From Asterella californica (taxonomy: Eukaryota; Streptophyta; Marchantiopsida; Marchantiales; Aytoniaceae), in NCBI GenBank assembly GCA_036924285.1, contig JAYKYS010000004.1, positions 20,244,001 to 20,308,000 on the forward strand: 64,000 nt of DNA, written 5' to 3'. The stretch's first letter is position 1. Each line of letters opens with the position of its first letter. Below the pieces are notes generated by a model that did no database searches, was not told where the DNA came from, and worked only from the letters and a program-made list of their open reading frames with translations. A program made the translations under genes and the position numbers. Below, one piece after another: positions 42,599 to 51,539 of the stretch.

Positions 42599-43914
42599 TG
42601 TCAGGTTGAGAGTCTTCCTGGGAAGGGCGAACCTTCTGGCTGTGATATGAGCTTGAAGGCTGTGTTCAATCTACTCGGGGAAGCGTTGAGCTCTTGGCTG
42701 TGGCTGGTCTACTCACAGGATAGGCTTCAGGTCTCAAGGTGATACTGAAAACACTCATGTAAGTCTCTAGGCTCTTCTGATAAGTTCAGGAAGCAGAGTT
42801 CAGGCTTAACTAGCAATGATAAGATCAGATGGCGAACTTTGACACTCAGGATTGAGAAATATGTGAAGGTTCAGACTTCAGAACTCCTCCTACATGTAAA
42901 TGAGGTTCTACTGGATACACATACGAAATTTCAGCTTCAGATCAATTCAGAGCACTAAGATATGAGCAGAAGCTTTCTGAGTAGAGAAATTACGGCAGTT
43001 TCTGGTACCCAGACAGCTATTTCGACCTATAACAAGGAATTGGCTCGATCACTTTGAGAATTTCTTACAGGATTTGCAGTAAACAGCTTGCTGAACACTC
43101 CTGTGAAGTTGGGCCTCCTGATTCCACACAGAACTCCAGATCTCGCTCTCCAAAGTTGCTGCTCCAGATTGAGAGCTTTTCGGACCCCTTCTACTTCAGC
43201 GACCGCCCTGAATTACTCACTGACTCAATCGACATAAAAATTTGGAGACAATCGTAGCCCTGCTGACAGTGATCACAGCCACGAAGTTTTGAAGCGCTTT
43301 CCTCGATTCTGCTGCAAATGACACTCAAAACCCCAAATTGAACAGAAGTGCTTCAATTCTGACACAAATCGAACTTCAAACAGCCATAACTCCTTGTTTA
43401 TTGCCTCAAATCGATCAAACTTTTTGCTGACAGTGCTTGGCTCGACGACCTCTATCCCCCTGTGCTCTCAGATTTCGAAGATCTCCCACCAAAAGCTCGA
43501 ACTCCACTCTAGAGCTCTGTTTCTAAATTTAGAGTTAACAAAAGACAAAAACAGACCAATGCGAGTTCATAGCTCCACTTGGTTGTCCTTTAGTACCCTA
43601 AACCACGTGGCAACTTAGTTTTACTCATAGGCTACCACGTCAAGCTCCCTAGAGGGCCAGCGTAAAACTTAAACAACCTAAAACGACACGCAGCCCCGAA
43701 AAATAACTTAAATCAGCTAGAAAGCGTGCATGGGCGACACGCAAATACAACCCATGAGCTTAAACCCTATCAACATGGTAATCAACCTACGAAGACTCAA
43801 AATATATAACATCCTCAAGTGTCGACATCTCTGAGGTCCTAACTCTACTCAGAGACACGAACGCTTGACAAAGAGGTGAATTATTTACAATGTAAAATAA
43901 TTCACATCACGACA
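42599..43914 (-). repeat. 3' LTR of RT4 (1316 bp)
   Basis: TGTCAGGTTG...ATCACGACA on the plus strand. Differs from 50220-51535 at three sites (near 43425, 43484 and 43562). Confidence 0.98.
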
Positions 43915-43929
43915 TCCACCCCCTCCAAA
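43915..43929 (-). other. Polypurine tract of RT4
   Basis: Minus-strand TTTGGAGGGGGTGGA abuts the 3' LTR. The same tract with small changes survives in fragment H (from 55734). Confidence 0.75.
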
Positions 43930-43960
43930 CCTGCACATCCTCCGGTATGTGCCAATCTCC

Positions 43961-46900
43961 TCAGTCTTCTGTTTGATCTTCATCATCATCGCTCTCCTCC
44001 GTCTCAGTCTCATCAAACACTGGGACGTCTCCGTCTCTTGTTGTCCTCAGCTCCGACTCCAAAAAGTTGAATAACTCAACTGACCCTCCGCGTCTCTTGA
44101 ACAATTTCACACGTTTGCCAGCCACAGGTAGCTTCAAGGGAGTACCATCCAACTCACGCAACTTATAAGTGGCATTCTCATACACATCTAGCACAACATA
44201 AGGCCCGAACCATCTTCGAGAGAACTTACGGAGTGTAGAATGTTGATTCTCCAACGTGCTATCATATACCAGAACCCAATCACCAACATGTATTGGCTTC
44301 GGTCGTAGTCGGTGAGTCTTGTCAAAACGTTCCTTGTTTCTGACTCGAGCCACCTTCAGCCTCTCCTGCGCATCAGCAAGATCTTCCTCTCTTCGCTCCA
44401 ACTGCCTAATACGTAAAGCAAGGAGTGAAGTACGATCTATACTATCTTCCCATGGTAGCGTAGCCCATGTAGGAAAGTTCTCCTCAGCAGGCATGATCGG
44501 TTTCTGCCCCAGCATAAGTTCAACTGGCATATAACCAGTCGTGGTACAGTGTGAAGTTCTATCAGCCCACAAAGCAAATGGAAGTAGTCTCGGCCATTCT
44601 CTAGGCCTACCATCACATGCTTTCACTAAAGCATGAACAATAGAAGGGTGTCCTCGTTCACTCTTACCAATGCCCTCTGGATTCATAGCAGTGGTAAGCC
44701 GAAGCTTTACTCCATAACGAGCAAAAAACTCCTTCACTTCAGCGCCTCTCAACTCGCCTCTATCCGCACGTAATCTTCCAACCGATCCATAGCGACAGAT
44801 GATATCTTCAAGCACGAACCGGCAGATATTCTCTGTAGTCTTCGTCCGTAGTGCTCGTCCCTCCACATAGTTGGAGAGATCCTCTCGAGCCAACACCAAG
44901 TAACGCATCCTCCATAACCCCGGTGGCATCATCACAAGATCAAGAACCCACTGAAAATGAATACTAGGTGGATAAGTAGGTACAAGCCCATCTCTGTAAC
45001 GGACCTTAGAGTAGAACTGGCAGTGCAGACACGACCCAACAAAGTCCACCACGTCTTGATACAAACCCTTCCACCAGTAACGCTCCTTCAGCTTCGTGTA
45101 TGTAGCCCAGACTCCACGATGTCCAGCCCACAAGGTATCATGAAACTCCTTCAGCAGATTAAGCTTTGTCGGTTGATCATCCACCACTCTAGCAAGCATC
45201 CCATCTCTTCTCTTCGGACGTTTCCACAGATAACCTTCACGTAGAAGGTAGCTGTACGCATTCCGTCTGATCTCCTTGAACTCTGCATCACTCCATCCTT
45301 CTCTCCTGGATAACGAACTCAGATAAAATCCAATATCACGGAATTTTTCTGAGTAGAACCCCTCATTGAACGGCAGTGGTTCCAAGTCTGAAGTCTGCTG
45401 ACCAACTTGGCACCAAACGTCTCTCTTCTCTTCATTCTCCACCTCTGCAAACATCTCATCCTCATCTGTATAACGAGCCCTAGACAACATATCTGCAACT
45501 GGATTGTCTTTCCCTGCTATATGCTTTAGCTCAGGGTTCAGACTCCGGACATAAGCAATCCATCGTAGCATTGCTATGTCTGGTGTATTGCAGTTTGCTA
45601 TCATACCCAACAAAGGCAAACAATCTGTTTCTAGTATCACACGAGCTCCTATCAAGAACTCTCGATCTACCTTCATAGCAGTAACAGCTCCCCACAACTC
45701 ACGCTTCACTTGAGGATAGTTACGCTGTCTATCTGTTAAGATCCGAGCTCCAAACCTTGAAACAAACCGCACACCTTCTGCATCTTCTTGACCAACTGCC
45801 CATCCAATCGCCTTTGGACTTGTATCAACAGTCAGTACCACAGGTCTCCCGCTCTCGTAGCTAAGCCTCCTTAGTATAGGTGGAGACTTCAGAATCTCCT
45901 TTAGCTGCTCCATCGTCTCATGATGTTCTTGCCGCCAAGTAAACCTCCTTCCCTTTCTCAGAAGTGCATACAGAGGCTCGGCAATATGTGCATAATGAGG
46001 AATACTCACACGAAAGAACACACAAGCTCCTAAGAACCGTCGAACCTCAGTGATGTTGGTGCAGTCAGCTATCCTTGCTATAGCATCTACCTTCTCTGGG
46101 TTCGGACGCCTCCCAAAAGTACCACACAGATGACCTACTACCACAATCTCTGACATCCCAAAGCGAGATTTGGTACCTGATAGAGTGAGGTGTACCTCCT
46201 CCAAACGCATCAGAATCTTCTCCACATCTCGAATGTGGTCTACAACGAACTTTCTGCAACCATCAGAAGTCACTGCTTCGTCCTTGTCCTCCACCGGACA
46301 GCCTTTCATGGGAATATCATCCAGAAATGGGATAGTGACCTCAGGCACAAACTCTCGTAACACCTTATGCATCGCATTTTGCATATGAGCTACTGAGTTT
46401 GTCGCACCCTGAGGAAGGGTACACATCCGCATCAATCCCAAAGGTGTACGCATGGTAGTCAAGTCTCTACTCTCCAAAGCAAGCTGAAACTGATCATAAC
46501 CTGAAAACAGATCTCCAATAGAATAGATTGACCTTCCAGCAAACGCCTCAGCTACTTCATCAACCACAGGCCCTGTTCCAACGTTTCGAATCGTGATGTT
46601 GTTGGCAGGCTGCAAGTCTTGGATGAAGCGTAGAGCTCCTGTCTTCTTAGGTACTGTGAACCATCGGCTAGAGTACGGAGCCATAGATGGTTCAAGAATA
46701 CCCATCTGCATCCTCTCCTTCAGTAACTCAATCACCTTCGGTAGCAAGGCACGAGGGACTGGAATCGGCTTCAAATCCCAAGGTACGTGAGGAACAGTGA
46801 AGATAACCATCGGAGCTATCACACTAGGATCCACACAACCTATCTCCTCAGCCGAGAAAGAAAATGCCTTACCATGGCTAACTATCATCTGTTCAAAAGC

Positions 46901-47620
46901 TCGTTTCTCCTCTTCAGTCAAGAAGCCACCCCCTCCTATCTGGAGCTGCTCGAGTGTCTCCTGAGTAAACTTGTGTCCTACCTGTGTAGGATCTCTAAGC
47001 ACAGGCTCAGCAGCCGCTAACTCCATCTGCTGCTGAGAATCAACAGGTAATTGGGTCGCCACAGGTCTCACCTTCCTCGCTACAGCTTTATACTTGGCGT
47101 GTACTTCCGCTTCCTGATATAAGCCACACCAACAGACTGCATCCTTCCATCCATTCTCCAGTCTCGGATGAGGACGATATCGCAAGTATGAGATAATTTC
47201 CTCATAGACTTCACGAGAATGGATGGGGATCACCACCCTACCTCCCATCTGTTCCATCAACCTATCTACACCATCCAGCCAACGAACAAAAGACTGCACA
47301 CCTACAAACTCCTCATAAACACCAGAAATCATCTCATCTTCCTTCAGAACTCCTGTACAACGCAGATTTGCTGCACACCTCTCCATCTGCCTTCTACTCT
47401 TCTCAGTCAAATCCTCCATCCGTGTGAACTCACTCCAATCATCAGAACTGAAAGCCATCAACCCAGATTTCCAACTATGCACAGTGCAACTACTTTCTGA
47501 ATCTTGAGCAGCCTTTCCATCAACCTCCTGTGATCCCTCAGGCTGCTCAAGCGGGATCATAGTAGCAGTAGATCCATCACTCTCGCTATCCCGTCCTACG
47601 AGAGTGGTTTCAGAAAACCC
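43961..47620 (-). CDS. pol: Pol of RT4 (reverse transcriptase, RNase H, integrase), -1 frame relative to gag
   Basis: Counting from the internal Met at 47560 (1199 residues; the frame is open back to the shift site): an N-terminal spacer to about 250; RT with VPKKTGALRFIQD, YSIGDLFSGYDQFQ, LPQGATNSVAH and FLDD near 411; an RNase H with TVDTS near 578 and ETDCLPLLG; an integrase HHCC finger (H...H-RGVW...C-LH-C) near 803-845, catalytic D of WVLDLV near 871, D of RADRGE near 932 and E of GKSERGH near 965; a GPY module (WFGPYVV) near 1120; and an acidic C-terminal tail. All catalytic residues are present. The frameshift site upstream is the most likely entry route; translation from the Met alone would leave out only a short spacer. 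Confidence 0.97.
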   Translation of the reverse strand, partial: GFSETTLVGRDSESDGSTATMIPLEQPEGSQEVDGKAAQDSESSCTVHSWKSGLMAFSSDDWSEFTRMEDLTEKSRRQMERCAANLRCTGVLKEDEMISGVYEEFVGVQSFVRWLDGVDRLMEQMGGRVVIPIHSREVYEEIISYLRYRPHPRLENGWKDAVCWCGLYQEAEVHAKYKAVARKVRPVATQLPVDSQQQMELAAAEPVLRDPTQVGHKFTQETLEQLQIGGGGFLTEEEKRAFEQMIVSHGKAFSFSAEEIGCVDPSVIAPMVIFTVPHVPWDLKPIPVPRALLPKVIELLKERMQMGILEPSMAPYSSRWFTVPKKTGALRFIQDLQPANNITIRNVGTGPVVDEVAEAFAGRSIYSIGDLFSGYDQFQLALESRDLTTMRTPLGLMRMCTLPQGATNSVAHMQNAMHKVLREFVPEVTIPFLDDIPMKGCPVEDKDEAVTSDGCRKFVVDHIRDVEKILMRLEEVHLTLSGTKSRFGMSEIVVVGHLCGTFGRRPNPEKVDAIARIADCTNITEVRRFLGACVFFRVSIPHYAHIAEPLYALLRKGRRFTWRQEHHETMEQLKEILKSPPILRRLSYESGRPVVLTVDTSPKAIGWAVGQEDAEGVRFVSRFGARILTDRQRNYPQVKRELWGAVTAMKVDREFLIGARVILETDCLPLLGMIANCNTPDIAMLRWIAYVRSLNPELKHIAGKDNPVADMLSRARYTDEDEMFAEVENEEKRDVWCQVGQQTSDLEPLPFNEGFYSEKFRDIGFYLSSLSRREGWSDAEFKEIRRNAYSYLLREGYLWKRPKRRDGMLARVVDDQPTKLNLLKEFHDTLWAGHRGVWATYTKLKERYWWKGLYQDVVDFVGSCLHCQFYSKVRYRDGLVPTYPPSIHFQWVLDLVMMPPGLWRMRYLVLAREDLSNYVEGRALRTKTTENICRFVLEDIICRYGSVGRLRADRGELRGAEVKEFFARYGVKLRLTTAMNPEGIGKSERGHPSIVHALVKACDGRPREWPRLLPFALWADRTSHCTTTGYMPVELMLGQKPIMPAEENFPTWATLPWEDSIDRTSLLALRIRQLERREEDLADAQERLKVARVRNKERFDKTHRLRPKPIHVGDWVLVYDSTLENQHSTLRKFSRRWFGPYVVLDVYENATYKLRELDGTPLKLPVAGKRVKLFKRRGGSVELFNFLESELRTTRDGDVPVFDETETEESDDDEDQTED
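47578..47620 (-). promoter_or_regulatory. Predicted -1 ribosomal frameshift signal of RT4
   Basis: Heptamer GGGTTTT (47614-47620) in the gag frame as G GGT TTT. Seven bases on, a perfect 8 bp stem CACTCTCG/CGAGAGTG (arms 47599-47606 and 47578-47585) closes a 13-base loop. The gag stop (47596-47598) lies inside the loop. Slipping back one base enters the pol frame, which is open. Confidence 0.85.
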
Positions 47621-50151
47621 TTACCCCTACAGATAGGAGAATCCCTCAAAGTTTGACGGTTTCGTTCGTGGTTTGTACGAACGGTCAGAAACTGCACAGA
47701 ACGTCTATCATCTGGACTACGGATCCTAGCATAATGAGATCCATCATCCATCACCTTGGTCTCCATTCGAACCGCAGTGATATAAGGCTGACCAAGAATC
47801 ACAGGATATGAAGCAGAAGATTGCACGAAGAAATGTTGATCCACATCCACATCACCTATCTTCACCTTCACGTTAGGACAAGCGCCGTATAGCTCACCTT
47901 TCTGATTGTTTGCAGCACGTAACACCCAACCATGGTTTAGCTCGATAGGCCACTGACCCCTCTCGTACACCCCCCGTGACATGATGTTGATCTCAGATCC
48001 GTGATCAACTAAAGCAGCAACAGGTTCGGCCAAACTTCCAAGACGAACTCGCGTAGCAGTTGTGGCACGAGCCCAATGTCTCTTTCTGAAATCACTTTCA
48101 CTAACTGGACTCTCCTCACCAGCTTCCTCATCGTTGAACTCAATAGTGTCGGTACCAGCAACCAACGCTTCTTGCTGGTATCTCTTGTCATCAGCTTCTT
48201 GAAAATGCACCTTTCCAAACTCTGCATCATTCAGAGAAGCTCCTACCACATCTATCATCTGACTCTCTACCTGCTCGGACATCACCTGTCTCTTGCGCTT
48301 GATGATGTCGATGATCAGTTCGTGAAACTCCCTCTTTGCAATACCAAGAACTTCTCGAAGAGAAAACTCGATTCGCGCATCCAGTATCCTCTGCTCCAAG
48401 ATACTCTTCAGATCAGTAGAAGTTTCAATATCCGCTGCCAACTTGTAAGCCGGTCCCTTCCCCTTTTCTTGGGCAGTAAACCGCCTACCAGCAGTCGTTG
48501 GCTCCTGCTGGGATCTCTGCACATCCTCCATAGGACCTGGTGCAGGTGGAGGAGCTGCAGAAGTAGACGGGATGTCTTCAGGAAGAGCTGCTCGTCTCCT
48601 TGTGACTCTTCGTCTATCCCCAGTCTCCTCAGGAACTCCAGTATCAAGGTCAGAGGCTTCTCGCCGCCTCTTCTCCTCCACAGAAGCATCCTGCCAATGA
48701 ACGTGTCTATCTATATCCAAGAATGCTCTGATAGAAGCAGCATCTACAGGATCTCCCCATCCTGTGACCCTACGAATAGACTCTGCTCCCCTCTTCAGTA
48801 CTTCAGAAGGAACGGTAGCAATACTCTTCTCAACAGTCCTATCTAGCAACGTAGGACTAGAAGAAACCTCAATATGTCCAGCATATACATCAGGATTTAC
48901 CGGTGGTGCCATCAATGCATGTACAGTTGCCGCCGCAGCAATCTGAGGTAGACTCCTCATGCCTCCTCGCCCAAACTGCGTGCTCAACGGCTCTCCAGTA
49001 GAAGAAAGGTGCAGCCTACCGTTCTGATAGCGAACCACACCATCTCGCAAAGCAGCTGTGAGCTCTTGACAGTCTCCTCGGAAATGATCAGGACTGTCAC
49101 ACCAAATACATCTACGAACCGGAGCTCCTCCTGGACGTGCAGCAGCAGGCGCCGGTGGCTGCTCTCTCTGCAATCCAGCTAGCTCTACCTTCAGCCTTCG
49201 CATTTGCCGAATCAGGTCTTCAATCTGGTTCTGTTGACCATGGTTCTCCGCAGGTCTCTGAACAGGTGCCCTTTGTGCCGGTGCTGGCACAACTGGCATC
49301 AAAGGAACTGCAGCTGGGACAACAGGTCTGGGAGCAGGGACCAAAGGCTGCTGTACTTGAGGAGCAGTATAAGGTGGAGTGATCACTTCTGTAAGCGGAC
49401 GTCCTCCCACAGCCACTCTTCCTCTCCTTTGCCTTGTAAGTACAGCCACAGCATCCTCAACTCTCCCCCAATCCATAGTAACACCTCCCTCAGCAGATCG
49501 ATCGGCCAACATAAAACATAACCGATCTGCTGTAGCATCATCGGTAGCTTGCAAGAAAAGCTCTGTTCTCCTAGCATCTAGAGTTATTCGCTCTAGAGTT
49601 GAGAGTTGCCGGTATCTCCGATCAAACTCTCTCAGCAACTCGCTCAGACTCATCATACGACCAGGTTGCTGCTCAACCCAGTCTAAGAACGTCCTCCTAG
49701 TAACTCTCTCTGAATCCTCCTCAAGAAACTCCTCTCGAAGAGATCGCTCAAAACTCATCCAGACTCCAAGATTTCTTCTCTGTACATCCCTAACTTGGTC
49801 CCGCAACTCAGGAATGACAGCTAACTCAAAGCTTGCTATCATCTCAGCATCTGTAACCCTAACCAGCTCCATCTCTCCTCTATACTCACGTAGATATCTA
49901 GAAATATCTCTACCTTCAAACCTTCCACACCTATTCACTATCGCTTGCAAAGCCTTGGTGGATTTTAACTCACCCCCTCCAACGATCGGATGTTGTTGGA
50001 CCAGGGCCGCAAGCGTCTTCAAGATCTCAGCCGTGTCCAGACCAGATGCAGTTGTCGTTGTAGAAGACGTAGGTGCAGTTGACGGTGCAGCAGTAGACGT
50101 TGATGCTCCAGCTCCAGAGGCAGCAGCAGCAGCTCCGCTCTTGCGATCCAT
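47596..50151 (-). CDS. gag-pro: Gag-protease of RT4 (851 aa)
   Basis: Start ATG at 50149-50151 (MDRKSG); the open frame extends 12 codons further without an ATG. Positions below count from the extended frame (subtract 12 for the ATG). A Ser/Ala/Thr-rich start, the helical Gag region (ALQAIVNRCGRFEGRDIS, FELAVIPELRDQ, LLREFDRRYRQLS), a Pro/Ala/Val-rich linker, then a CCHC knuckle at 360-373 (C-IW-C-DSPD-H-FRGD-C), a long charged stretch and an aspartic protease with ALVDHGSEIN at about 728 and ILGQPYITAVRMET. Asp-His-Gly is at the catalytic site. Uninterrupted in RT4, while A and C each have one frame error here. Its stop lies in the loop of the frameshift hairpin. Confidence 0.96.
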   Translation of the reverse strand: MDRKSGAAAAASGAGASTSTAAPSTAPTSSTTTTASGLDTAEILKTLAALVQQHPIVGGGELKSTKALQAIVNRCGRFEGRDISRYLREYRGEMELVRVTDAEMIASFELAVIPELRDQVRDVQRRNLGVWMSFERSLREEFLEEDSERVTRRTFLDWVEQQPGRMMSLSELLREFDRRYRQLSTLERITLDARRTELFLQATDDATADRLCFMLADRSAEGGVTMDWGRVEDAVAVLTRQRRGRVAVGGRPLTEVITPPYTAPQVQQPLVPAPRPVVPAAVPLMPVVPAPAQRAPVQRPAENHGQQNQIEDLIRQMRRLKVELAGLQREQPPAPAAARPGGAPVRRCIWCDSPDHFRGDCQELTAALRDGVVRYQNGRLHLSSTGEPLSTQFGRGGMRSLPQIAAAATVHALMAPPVNPDVYAGHIEVSSSPTLLDRTVEKSIATVPSEVLKRGAESIRRVTGWGDPVDAASIRAFLDIDRHVHWQDASVEEKRRREASDLDTGVPEETGDRRRVTRRRAALPEDIPSTSAAPPPAPGPMEDVQRSQQEPTTAGRRFTAQEKGKGPAYKLAADIETSTDLKSILEQRILDARIEFSLREVLGIAKREFHELIIDIIKRKRQVMSEQVESQMIDVVGASLNDAEFGKVHFQEADDKRYQQEALVAGTDTIEFNDEEAGEESPVSESDFRKRHWARATTATRVRLGSLAEPVAALVDHGSEINIMSRGVYERGQWPIELNHGWVLRAANNQKGELYGACPNVKVKIGDVDVDQHFFVQSSASYPVILGQPYITAVRMETKVMDDGSHYARIRSPDDRRSVQFLTVRTNHERNRQTLRDSPICRGKGFLKPLS

Positions 50152-50197
50152 CTCTTCTCCTTGTAGCAACTCAACCTTCTCAATCAATCACCCCAAG

Positions 50198-50217
50198 AGC
50201 TCTCAGTGGAAGCACCA
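50198..50217 (-). other. Primer binding site of RT4
   Basis: Minus-strand TGGTGCTTCCACTGAGAGCT, 2 bases from the 5' LTR. Different from that of A and C, although the proteins and LTR core are related. The tRNA is not identified. Confidence 0.6.
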
Positions 50218-50219
50218 GA

Positions 50220-51535
50220 TGTCAGGTTGAGAGTCTTCCTGGGAAGGGCGAACCTTCTGGCTGTGATATGAGCTTGAAGGCTGTGTTCAATCTACTCGGG
50301 GAAGCGTTGAGCTCTTGGCTGTGGCTGGTCTACTCACAGGATAGGCTTCAGGTCTCAAGGTGATACTGAAAACACTCATGTAAGTCTCTAGGCTCTTCTG
50401 ATAAGTTCAGGAAGCAGAGTTCAGGCTTAACTAGCAATGATAAGATCAGATGGCGAACTTTGACACTCAGGATTGAGAAATATGTGAAGGTTCAGACTTC
50501 AGAACTCCTCCTACATGTAAATGAGGTTCTACTGGATACACATACGAAATTTCAGCTTCAGATCAATTCAGAGCACTAAGATATGAGCAGAAGCTTTCTG
50601 AGTAGAGAAATTACGGCAGTTTCTGGTACCCAGACAGCTATTTCGACCTATAACAAGGAATTGGCTCGATCACTTTGAGAATTTCTTACAGGATTTGCAG
50701 TAAACAGCTTGCTGAACACTCCTGTGAAGTTGGGCCTCCTGATTCCACACAGAACTCCAGATCTCGCTCTCCAAAGTTGCTGCTCCAGATTGAGAGCTTT
50801 TCGGACCCCTTCTACTTCAGCGACCGCCCTGAATTACTCACTGACTCAATCGACATAAAAATTTGGAGACAATCGTAGCCCTGCTGACAGTGATCACAGC
50901 CACGAAGTTTTGAAGCGCTTTCCTCGATTCTGCTGCAAATGACACTCAAAACCCCAAATTGAACAGAAGTGCTTCAATTCTGACACAAATCGAACTTCAA
51001 ACAGCCATAACTCCTTGTTTATTGCCTCAAATCGATCAAACTTTTCGCTGACAGTGCTTGGCTCGACGACCTCTATCCCCCTGTGCTCTCAGATTTCGAA
51101 GATCCCCCACCAAAAGCTCGAACTCCACTCTAGAGCTCTGTTTCTAAATTTAGAGTTAACAAAAGACAAAAACAGACCAATGGGAGTTCATAGCTCCACT
51201 TGGTTGTCCTTTAGTACCCTAAACCACGTGGCAACTTAGTTTTACTCATAGGCTACCACGTCAAGCTCCCTAGAGGGCCAGCGTAAAACTTAAACAACCT
51301 AAAACGACACGCAGCCCCGAAAAATAACTTAAATCAGCTAGAAAGCGTGCATGGGCGACACGCAAATACAACCCATGAGCTTAAACCCTATCAACATGGT
51401 AATCAACCTACGAAGACTCAAAATATATAACATCCTCAAGTGTCGACATCTCTGAGGTCCTAACTCTACTCAGAGACACGAACGCTTGACAAAGAGGTGA
51501 ATTATTTACAATGTAAAATAATTCACATCACGACA
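50220..51535 (-). repeat. 5' LTR of RT4 (1316 bp)
   Basis: Same ends as the 3' LTR. A minus-strand TATATA lies near 51423-51428, about 110 bases from the LTR start, a weak promoter candidate. Confidence 0.98.
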
Positions 51536-51539
51536 CCGC
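51536..51539. repeat. Target site duplication CCGC, right copy (RT4)
   Basis: Pairs with 42595-42598. Confidence 0.92.

Larger units (their letters stand above)
42599..51535 (-). mobile_element. Family I Ty3/gypsy element RT4, complete and intact
   Basis: An 8937 bp element with 1316 bp LTRs (42599-43914 and 50220-51535) differing at three positions, a CCGC target duplication, a primer site, a polypurine tract, an uninterrupted gag-protease and an uninterrupted pol in the -1 frame. The sequence gives no reason why it should be inactive. It lies inside the coiled-coil ORF of D2. Confidence 0.98.

Noticed and set aside
43961..47560. Chromodomain in RT4 or B pol
   Set aside because: The C-termini after the GPY/F module are short and charged, and I see no aromatic chromodomain pattern.
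48076..48846. Plus-strand open frame of 256 codons opposite RT4 gag (and 283 codons at 49379-50230)
   Set aside because: Shadows of the minus-strand gag; low-complexity composition and no conserved frame in A or C.
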